A stretch of DNA of 6,643 nt from SZUA-430 sp964647355 (GTDB lineage: Bacteria > Pseudomonadota > Alphaproteobacteria > Micropepsales > Micropepsaceae). Positions 1 through 5,928 of the stretch are shown piece after piece (positions within the stretch are counted from its first letter, which is position 1; each line of letters starts with the position of its first letter). The notes below the pieces were generated by a model. That model was not told the DNA's origin and ran no database searches. It saw nothing but the letters and a program-made list of their open reading frames with translations. The DNA lies in assembly GCA_964647355.1 (NCBI GenBank), contig CAZYGK010000160.1, positions 1 through 6,643 of the forward strand. Direction: 5' to 3'. The position numbers and the translations under genes were made by a program.

Positions 1-834
1 ACGCGCGATCAGGAACTGCCGGCGGATGCCTGGATCGAGACGGCATCGGGACGCGCCGTCTTGGTTCGCGGGCAAGAGTCCGTAATCGTCGAACCGAATA
101 GCCGGGTGCAGCTACCGCGGGCTTCGGTCAACGGCAACACGCAAGTTCTGCAAAGCATGGGGTCGGCAATCTATAAGATCGGCAAGCAAAAGCAGCCACA
201 CTTCCAGGTCGATACGCCGTATATGGCTGCCGTGGTCAAGGGGACCGCGTTCACCGTTTCCGTCGAGGACGACGAAGCGTCGGTTATGGTGACCGAGGGG
301 CTCGTCGAAGTGTCGACACCCGACATGAGCGACGTCGAGTTCGTCCGTCCGGGATTCACCGCGTTGGTGTCGCGCGACAACAGCGGCGAGATCGTTGTCG
401 ACCGCACCCGGGAAGCCGACGCGCCAGATGCATCGCCGGCAAGCAAAAGCGACGGCGGCAGCACACAAGCCGTCGTGATCCCAAAGGCGATCGGCGAGGT
501 CGAGGTTGACGTTAAGGAGGTTTCGAGCGGACTGGTCGCAAGCGACGACGTGCGCGTGGACGCCGAGATGATCAAGACCGCTAACGACGAGGACGGCACC
601 AAGAACGTCAAGGAGGACTCCGCCGGCGACCGCGATGCGAAGCCGAGCGATGACGGTGTCGTGCTCGACGGCAAAGGCAACTTGGGAGACACCGGACCCA
701 AGTTGGACGTTCCCGCCGACATCATCGTCATCAGCGATAGCCCGGCGGATGCCGCAGGCGACGCCGTGGACGACATTCGAAAAGCAACCTCAGGCAAAGC
801 GCTTGGCCAGTCAAAGGGCGGCGGACCGACCTAG
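1..834 (+). CDS. FecR-domain envelope protein, 5'-truncated by the window edge
   Basis: The frame is open from base 1, and the first visible codons (TRDQELPADAWIETASGRAV) already read as FecR domain, so the true start and any signal peptide lie upstream; an internal TTG at 61 is not the start. Of 277 visible residues, about 10-125 form the beta-rich FecR fold. The hallmark stretch is FQVDTPYMAAVVKGTAFTVS, followed by VTEGLVEVSTPD, the family's F-V-TP-a-vkGT-F-V and eG-V-V pattern. Residues from about 126 to the end are a low-complexity tail rich in Asp, Ala, Gly and Ser with few hydrophobics, probably disordered; it ends in a short Lys/Gly stretch. Classical FecR proteins transmit siderophore signals to an ECF sigma factor, but neither partner is visible here. 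Stand-alone FecR-domain proteins are generally exported envelope proteins of poorly known function. The stop TAG lies 12 bases before the GTG of the CHASE2 kinase in the same frame, so the two are almost certainly co-transcribed. Domain call is firm; function is inference. Confidence 0.88.
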   Translation, partial: TRDQELPADAWIETASGRAVLVRGQESVIVEPNSRVQLPRASVNGNTQVLQSMGSAIYKIGKQKQPHFQVDTPYMAAVVKGTAFTVSVEDDEASVMVTEGLVEVSTPDMSDVEFVRPGFTALVSRDNSGEIVVDRTREADAPDASPASKSDGGSTQAVVIPKAIGEVEVDVKEVSSGLVASDDVRVDAEMIKTANDEDGTKNVKEDSAGDRDAKPSDDGVVLDGKGNLGDTGPKLDVPADIIVISDSPADAAGDAVDDIRKATSGKALGQSKGGGPT

Positions 835-846
835 TGCGAGACAAAC

Positions 847-3087
847 GTGGGGGGGATCGTACATAACGCCGGCCGCATCGTCACCGAGTGGCGCTACGAG
901 CTGATGATCTTCGCACTGGCGGCCGCCCTGACGGCCGCCAGCCTGTTCACGCCTGTGCAGCAAGCGCTTTATGACGCCCTGTTTCGCGTCGTTACCCGCC
1001 CGCCATCCGGCGAAATCGTTCTCGTCCAAATCGACCCGCGAAGCCTCGCGGCAGTTGCGACTTGGCCATGGCCGCGCAGCCGTCATGCCGAGGTGGTTCG
1101 AAAGCTGAACGCAGCCGGTGCCGAACTGATGGCCCTCGACATCGACTTTTCGTCGCCGTCGCGGCCGGAGGAAGATGCCGCGCTTGCAGAGGCCGTTGCG
1201 GAGGCCCAAGGGCGCGTCGTCCTGCCGTCGTTCATTCAGCACACCGTTCGCGGCGTCACGCAAGAGCTTACCGAGACGGAGCCGTTACCAGCTCTCCGCA
1301 AACACGCGCTCGTCGGAAATGCCAATGTGTTCGCGCCCTATGGCAAGGCGCGCAGAGCGCACCTAGGCTTGTTCCTTGAGGACGGAAAATACCGGCCGAC
1401 CTTCGCCGCACTCCTCGGACAGAAGCAGACGTCGACGGTTGCCGACTTCGATATCGACTTCGGCATCGACGCGGCGAAGGTTCGCCGCATTTCGATCATC
1501 GACGTTCTGAACGGCTCGTTCGACGCGGACGCCGTCAAGGGCAAGCGCGTCATCGTGGGTGCGACCGCGATCGAGCTTGGCGACTTCGTGCCGGTGCCGG
1601 TTCGCGGCATCATTCCCGGCGTCGAACTGCAACTGCTTATGGCCGAGAGCATTCTCCAAGGCCGCACGTTGATACCGGTCGGGCCGGCAGGCGCTCTATT
1701 GATCGTCGTTTTGACACTCGTCGTGCTGCGACCTTCGCGATCGCGCTGGGCCGTGAAGGACCACGGCCTGCCGTTGGGCTTGACGATCGCTGGCCTGACC
1801 GCCGGCCCTGCAGCCGTACTGGCCGTCGCCCCCGTTCTGATCGACACGGCGCCCGCACTGTTCGCCGCGGTCGCTTGCTTCCTGTGTACGGGCCTGCGCG
1901 AACTCGGCGCGCGTGCCCGTGCCGTTCTTCGCGAAAGGTCGACCGGCAATTTTCGACGCGTGCTCGTCAATCTGATCGTCGAGGAAAGCTCCGACGGCGT
2001 CGTCGTCGCCGACAGCACCGGCCGGATCGAGCTGTGCAACGAGCGCGCTGCCGTACTTCTGAACGCGACGCCGACCACGTTGATGACGCGGCCGGTCGGG
2101 CGCTTCTTGCCCACTTTCGACATGCTCCCCGCAACCGGCGAGAACGCCGATACGGTGCGTCAGACCGAACTGACCGCCGAGTGCCATGGCGGCGAGGCGC
2201 AACTCGACGTCAGCGTCCGCCGCATGACGGTGCCGGCCGCCGCGAGCAACGGGGAGCCCATCCGCGTTGACGTCTATACGCTTCGCGACGTGACGGCTCG
2301 GCGCCGCGCAGAGGAGGCGGAGCGCCGCGCGCAAGCCGAACGCTTGATGGCAGAGCGCGCGAAGTCGAACTTCATCGCGAACATGAGCCACGAGTTGCGG
2401 ACACCGCTGAACGCGATCATCGGCTTTTCCGAGATGATGGCGAGCCAGCTGATGGGACCGCTGGGTCAGCCGCAGTACGTCGAATTCTCGCAGGTGGTTG
2501 CCAAGAGCGGGCATCACTTACTCTCGCTTGTGAACAATATTCTGGAAATCTCGCGCATCGACAGCGATGCCGGTACGCTCTTGGTCGAGGAAGTCGACTT
2601 CGACGAGTGCGCCGAGGCGTCGGCGGCGTTTGCGCGGTCGTCGCGCGATTACAAGTCTCAGACGATCGCGGTCGAAGTTGCCGACGGCGCCAAGCGGGTT
2701 CGCGCGGATCGCCGGGTCATCAAACAGACTCTGGCAAATCTCCTTTCGAACGCCGTGAAGTTTACCGGCGCGGAGGGCAAGATTTGCGTTCGGGCCTGGG
2801 TCGAGGGCGATTCATTCCTGTTCGAAGTCTCCGACAACGGTGTCGGCATCGACCCCGCAATGATGCCGCATCTCACCGATCTGTTCCGGCACGCGGACCA
2901 AGGCTTCACGCGCAAGCACGAAGGCATGGGCGCCGGCCTGCATCTCGTCAGACGCTATTTGGATCTGATGAACGGCACGCTTTCCTTCGACAGCACGCTC
3001 GGCAAAGGCACGCGCGTTTGCGTGAAGCTTCGCGGCGCAGCCGTTGCTGCACCGACCGTCGCCATGCCCGATAACGCAGCGGCTTGA
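847..3087 (+). CDS. CHASE2-PAS hybrid-less sensor histidine kinase (membrane)
   Basis: This 746-residue protein is a complete membrane sensor kinase. TM1 is at about 20-36. An extracytoplasmic CHASE2 domain spans about 37-275, with QIDPRSLAAV, the WPWPR-RH motif (73-80) and ALDIDF (96-101). Three further hydrophobic segments lie at about 280-295, 308-330 and 332-349, the usual CHASE2 arrangement. A cytoplasmic PAS domain follows at about 370-482, then a charged Arg/Glu/Ala helix (484-506). The HisKA H-box is at 508-528 with phospho-acceptor His515 in MSHELRTPLN. The ATPase domain has the N-box (NLLSNAVKFT, 631-640), G1 DNGVGID (663-669) and G2 GMGAGL (693-698). No receiver domain is fused and no response regulator is in view. 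CHASE2 domains sit on cyclases, kinases and GGDEF proteins; their ligands are largely unknown. The GTG start is the only start codon between the upstream TAG and ATG 904, which would begin directly at TM1. Ribosome-binding signal is weak (GAG at 838-840), which suggests coupling to the FecR gene. Confidence 0.93.
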   Translation: MGGIVHNAGRIVTEWRYELMIFALAAALTAASLFTPVQQALYDALFRVVTRPPSGEIVLVQIDPRSLAAVATWPWPRSRHAEVVRKLNAAGAELMALDIDFSSPSRPEEDAALAEAVAEAQGRVVLPSFIQHTVRGVTQELTETEPLPALRKHALVGNANVFAPYGKARRAHLGLFLEDGKYRPTFAALLGQKQTSTVADFDIDFGIDAAKVRRISIIDVLNGSFDADAVKGKRVIVGATAIELGDFVPVPVRGIIPGVELQLLMAESILQGRTLIPVGPAGALLIVVLTLVVLRPSRSRWAVKDHGLPLGLTIAGLTAGPAAVLAVAPVLIDTAPALFAAVACFLCTGLRELGARARAVLRERSTGNFRRVLVNLIVEESSDGVVVADSTGRIELCNERAAVLLNATPTTLMTRPVGRFLPTFDMLPATGENADTVRQTELTAECHGGEAQLDVSVRRMTVPAAASNGEPIRVDVYTLRDVTARRRAEEAERRAQAERLMAERAKSNFIANMSHELRTPLNAIIGFSEMMASQLMGPLGQPQYVEFSQVVAKSGHHLLSLVNNILEISRIDSDAGTLLVEEVDFDECAEASAAFARSSRDYKSQTIAVEVADGAKRVRADRRVIKQTLANLLSNAVKFTGAEGKICVRAWVEGDSFLFEVSDNGVGIDPAMMPHLTDLFRHADQGFTRKHEGMGAGLHLVRRYLDLMNGTLSFDSTLGKGTRVCVKLRGAAVAAPTVAMPDNAAA

Positions 3088-3093
3088 TCAGTA
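3082..3093. other. Tail-to-tail gene junction with touching stop codons
   Basis: The kinase stop TGA occupies 3085-3087, and the complement of the redoxin stop TGA occupies 3088-3090, giving TGATCA with no base between the genes. I see no GC-rich hairpin followed by a T-run on either strand near the junction. Transcripts from both sides must therefore either stop by a factor-dependent route or run into the opposing gene. Confidence 0.85.
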
Positions 3094-3687
3094 CTTCACG
3101 CTGCAGCCATAGGGGTCGGTCGCCGTCTCGGCAACCTTGGCGCCGCTTGCGACAGATTTGACGGCTTCGCGCACGTAGTTGCGGGCCACAGCGATGGTCG
3201 AGGCATCTGTCGTGGGCTGATCGTCGATCGCACCCATGTAGCGCAGCGTTCCTGCCGGATCGATGACGAACATGTGCGGCGTGGTCTGCGCTTCGTAGGC
3301 GCGGCCGATCGCGCCCGCCGGATCGAGGAGAACTGCCGTGGGGCTCGCGCCGCGGGTCGCCGTCAACGCGTTGGCTTCCGCTCCTTTGACGTATCCCTGC
3401 TTGCCGGGTGCCGACGAGATGATCGACAACCACACGCCGCCCGCCGCTACAATTTCTTTCTGCAGCTTTTGCATGTTGCCGGCCCCGTAGTGCTTCTTCA
3501 CATATGGGCAACCGTCGTTCGTCCATTCGAGGACGACGGTTTTGCCTTTGTAGGCGCTGAGCGAATGCGACTTGCCGTTCGAGTCGGTCACCGTAAACTG
3601 GGGCGCAGGCTTGCCAATGACCGGCGCGGCTGCGGCCAAAGTTGTGGCGATCAACGTCGCGCCGAGAGCTGCAAAGAAGCGGATCAT
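3088..3687 (-). CDS. Exported redoxin / peroxiredoxin-like thioredoxin-fold protein
   Basis: This is a 199-residue protein with an N-terminal signal peptide (MIRFFAALGATLIATTLAAA, cleavage near residue 20-21), so it should act in the periplasm. The mature part is an AhpC/TSA-type redoxin: GKPAPQFTVTDSNGK (25-39), KGKTVVLEW (47-55), then NDGCPYVKKHY with Cys60 as the likely active thiol. AQTTPHMFVID (133-143) carries the Pro next to the active site and the last core strand, and GTLRYMGAIDD (146-156) follows. The active site is a lone Cys followed by Pro, not CXXC. The only other Cys is Cys195 in the C-terminal PYGCSVKY, a possible resolving cysteine; this resembles the PRX_like1 group as I recall it. 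The ATG overlaps the upstream reductase stop in ATGA, and GGGGA (complement of 3695-3699) sits 7 bases before it. Tight coupling suggests that it receives electrons from that reductase. Peroxidase versus thiol-disulfide or signalling role cannot be decided from sequence. Confidence 0.88.
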   Translation of the reverse strand: MIRFFAALGATLIATTLAAAAPVIGKPAPQFTVTDSNGKSHSLSAYKGKTVVLEWTNDGCPYVKKHYGAGNMQKLQKEIVAAGGVWLSIISSAPGKQGYVKGAEANALTATRGASPTAVLLDPAGAIGRAYEAQTTPHMFVIDPAGTLRYMGAIDDQPTTDASTIAVARNYVREAVKSVASGAKVAETATDPYGCSVKY

Positions 3688-5807
3688 TTCGTGGTCCCCA
3701 GTGTTTCGAGCATGAGAGATTCAGTCAGGATTTGCGGCAAGATCTTCGGCGCACCGCCACCCGGCGCAAAGTACAGGTAGAGCGGCACGCCTTCGCGGCC
3801 GTGCTCGCGTAGGAGCGCGCTGATCTCGGGATTTTGATTGGTCCAATCGCCGACCAGATAGGTGGTGCCGGTGGCCTTGAACGCCTCGACGACGGCCGGC
3901 GTCGAGAGTGCGACGCGTTCGTTGTAGAGGCAACTGACGCACCAGGCGGCGGTCAGGTTTACGAAGACCGGCTTGCCCTCGGCGCGCAGCGCGGCGAGGC
4001 GCGCGGTGGTGTAGGGCTCGGACAATGCGGCGCCGGCTTCGACCGATTGCGGTTCTGCGGCGCGCGTCTTGAACGGCAGCGCGATGAGCGCCGTGGCAGC
4101 CCCTAGGCTCAACAGGAAGATGATGCCTGAGAGGAAGATGCTGCGCGAAAGGGCGGCGCGCGCCTGCACGACACCGAACGACCAGGCTGCGAGCGCGAGC
4201 AGCACGAGGCCGATCATGATGCGGAAGAGGCCCTCAGCGTTCACTTGGTGCGAGAGCACCCAGACGAGCCAGGCGGCGGCGCCGTACATCGGGAAGGCGA
4301 GGAACTGCTTGAAGCGCTCCATCCACTCGCCGGGTTTCGGCAAAAGGCGCACGAGGGCCGGACTGAAGCTGAAGAGGACCCAAGGGAGCGCGAGGCCGAA
4401 GCCTAGGGCCAGGAAGATCGCGATCGTCACGACCGGGCTTTGCGTGAAGGCAAAGCCCATGGCGGCACCCATAAAGGGGGCCGTGCATGGTGCCGCGACC
4501 ACGACGGCGAGAATGCCGGTGAAGAAGGCGCCGACAAGGCCGCCGCGACTTGCAAGCCCCTGCCCCGCTCCTTGCACGCCGCCGCCGACGTTGAAGACGC
4601 CGGAGAGGTTCAAGCCGACGAGCGTGATGATGTAGGCGAGTACGGCAACGGAGAGCGGCGATTGGAGTTGGAAGCCCCAGCCGGCGTCGGCACCGATGCT
4701 GCGGAACCACAAAAGCGCACCGCCGAGTGCGGCGAAGGTCGTCATCACCCCGGCGAGATACGCAACGCCGTCCGCCCAGGGATGATCGGTGTGGCCTGCT
4801 CGAACAAGTGCGAGCGCCTTCATCGAGAGAATTGGAAAGACGCAGGGCATCAGGTTCAAGATCAAGCCGCCGAGGACCGCGAACAGGATCGCTTGCAGCA
4901 AGCCTAAGTCGGCGGCAGCGGCCGACGCGGGTGCGGCTGCAGGCACGGGGCCGCGTTGAAGCGTGACGTCGAAGGCTTGCGACGGCGCTTGCCCGTCGGG
5001 TGCAAGAACGAGGACGCCCGATATCGCGGCGATGTCTTTGCGCTTCTCCGGGTCGCGAAGTTTGTACGCGGGCGGGACATTGATGACAAAACCGCCGTCT
5101 GCGGGTTGCGCGATCTGCAGCGCGGAGGCTTTGATCAGGCCCTTTTCATAGGGGAAGAACAGCGCACCCTTCCCGCTCACGGGCCGGTCTACCGCCGATC
5201 TGAAGAAAAGCGTCACGCCGTCGTCCATCGCTGCAAATCTTGCGGCGATGGGGCCGTTGGGCATCGGTTCGCTGGCGCGCGCTTGCGCAAACGCGTCACG
5301 ATGCTCCTCAACAGGCGCAGGCGTATCGACGACGGAGAGCGTCAGGTCGAGCGTCGCGTTCTCCGGAATGCAGATGTCTTTGCAGATGAGCCACTTCGCC
5401 TGAGCGGTGACGGACACCGCTTCTCCGACCCTCAAGCCCGGCGGGACGGTGATTTCCGTGCGGAGAAGGACGCGCTCGCTGTAACCGTAGTTGGCAAGCT
5501 CACCGAAGGGGATGCGCTCTGGCCTGGGCCAGATGATGCCGCTCGCCGCGAAGTTCGACGGCAAGGTCCAATCGATCGCGGTGGGTTCCCCCGACTCGCC
5601 CGGGTTGCGCCAATAGGTGTGCCAGCCCGGCTGCATACGCTGGAGTAGGCCGAGTGAGATCTTACCGCCGCTTGCGGGAACGCCCGTCATCTCCGAGACG
5701 AGGCGCACTTCGATACGCGGCGTCACCGCCACGTCGGCGGCGCGCGCGATGGAACCGAAGGCGAGGACAAGAAGCGCCGTCGCTAGCAGCGTGAGACGTG
5801 ATGTCAA
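3684..5807 (-). CDS. ScsB/DsbD-type transmembrane thiol:disulfide reductase
   Basis: This 707-residue protein carries electrons from cytoplasmic thioredoxin across the inner membrane to periplasmic thiol proteins. It has a signal peptide (1-23, ending in ARA). The long periplasmic N-terminal region (about 24-295) holds the DsbD alpha-like motif YWRNPGESGEPT and the pair Cys142/Cys146 in WLICKDICIPEN. A core of about eight membrane segments (about 301-577) has Cys322 in LMPCVFPILSMK and Cys441 in VAAPCTAPFMG. The C-terminal thioredoxin-fold domain (about 590-707) has WCVSC (Cys623/Cys626) and Pro675 in GVPLYLYF. All three redox pairs of a working DsbD are present. The long N-terminal region and total length exceed DsbD of Escherichia coli (565 residues) and fit the ScsB branch better. 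The start is TTG, chosen because the signal peptide begins there and GAGGA lies 5 bases upstream; the next in-frame Met is residue 40. It is the first gene of an operon with the redoxin. I avoid a symbol because the dsbD/scsB assignment needs a phylogeny. Confidence 0.93.
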   Translation of the reverse strand: MTSRLTLLATALLVLAFGSIARAADVAVTPRIEVRLVSEMTGVPASGGKISLGLLQRMQPGWHTYWRNPGESGEPTAIDWTLPSNFAASGIIWPRPERIPFGELANYGYSERVLLRTEITVPPGLRVGEAVSVTAQAKWLICKDICIPENATLDLTLSVVDTPAPVEEHRDAFAQARASEPMPNGPIAARFAAMDDGVTLFFRSAVDRPVSGKGALFFPYEKGLIKASALQIAQPADGGFVINVPPAYKLRDPEKRKDIAAISGVLVLAPDGQAPSQAFDVTLQRGPVPAAAPASAAAADLGLLQAILFAVLGGLILNLMPCVFPILSMKALALVRAGHTDHPWADGVAYLAGVMTTFAALGGALLWFRSIGADAGWGFQLQSPLSVAVLAYIITLVGLNLSGVFNVGGGVQGAGQGLASRGGLVGAFFTGILAVVVAAPCTAPFMGAAMGFAFTQSPVVTIAIFLALGFGLALPWVLFSFSPALVRLLPKPGEWMERFKQFLAFPMYGAAAWLVWVLSHQVNAEGLFRIMIGLVLLALAAWSFGVVQARAALSRSIFLSGIIFLLSLGAATALIALPFKTRAAEPQSVEAGAALSEPYTTARLAALRAEGKPVFVNLTAAWCVSCLYNERVALSTPAVVEAFKATGTTYLVGDWTNQNPEISALLREHGREGVPLYLYFAPGGGAPKILPQILTESLMLETLGTTK

Positions 5808-5812
5808 AGCGG

Positions 5813-5817
5813 TCCTC
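5813..5817 (-). promoter_or_regulatory. Ribosome binding site fixing the TTG start of the ScsB/DsbD-type gene
   Basis: The minus strand reads GAGGA, then five bases (CCGCT), then TTG. The good match and spacing, with a signal peptide encoded immediately after, support TTG as the real start. Confidence 0.65.
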
Positions 5818-5862
5818 GCAGGAACAGGATTTCGGGGTATATAGCGGACGAGGCGCTCGCCG

Positions 5863-5890
5863 CGCGAGGGGCTAATCCGCCGCTCTCGCG
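5863..5890. repeat. Inverted repeat, 8-base arms with 12-base spacer
   Basis: CGCGAGGG at 5863-5870 pairs with CTCTCGCG at 5883-5890; seven pairs are Watson-Crick and one is G-U on the plus-strand RNA. The spacer is GCTAATCCGCCG. It lies 38 bases before the oxidoreductase ATG and could be an operator or a leader hairpin. No T-run follows, so it is not an intrinsic terminator. Such short GC-rich pairings also arise by chance in this composition. Confidence 0.35.
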
Positions 5891-5914
5891 GGAGTGTGAA
5901 CGAAACCCATCAGC

Positions 5915-5918
5915 AGGA
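5915..5918 (+). promoter_or_regulatory. Candidate ribosome binding site for the oxidoreductase gene
   Basis: AGGA lies 10 bases before ATG 5929, slightly long but usable. The competing in-frame GTG at 5896 has GGGAG only one base upstream, which is too close, so ATG 5929 is preferred. Confidence 0.45.
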
Positions 5919-5928
5919 CCTGGAAACC

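Larger units (their letters stand above)
5808..5928. promoter_or_regulatory. Divergent intergenic region, presumed promoters for both flanking units
   Basis: This is the only substantial non-coding stretch in the window, lying between the leftward reductase operon and the rightward oxidoreductase gene, so promoters for both probably sit here. A self-complementary TATATA at 5838-5843 could serve as a -10 box, and for the leftward gene it would give a leader of roughly 25 bases. No convincing -35 element lies 16-18 bases from it in either direction, so the promoter call is inference from layout. The stretch from 5849 to 5890 is rich in CGAG and CTCG words. Confidence 0.45.

Noticed and set aside
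171..797. 208-codon open frame antisense to the FecR gene
   Set aside because: Ser/Thr-rich translation with no recognisable domain; it mirrors the plus-strand FecR gene, as expected in GC-rich DNA.
1338..2517. Two long minus-strand open frames (261 and 273 codons) opposite the kinase
   Set aside because: Arg/Ala-rich, no motif, and fully opposite a well-supported kinase with intact domains.
3020..3101. Inverted repeat GCGTGAAG (3020-3027) and CTTCACGC (3094-3101) across the convergent junction, considered as a bidirectional terminator
   Set aside because: The arms are 66 bases apart and no T-run follows on either strand; both arms lie in coding sequence and are probably coincidental.
4956..5648. 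230-codon plus-strand frame opposite the reductase N-terminal region
   Set aside because: Arg-rich with no domain; the minus-strand frame has signal peptide, cysteine motifs and ribosome site.
3684..5807. CcdA-type cytochrome c biogenesis protein
   Set aside because: CcdA lacks the large periplasmic alpha-like region and the C-terminal thioredoxin domain, both of which are present here with their cysteine pairs.
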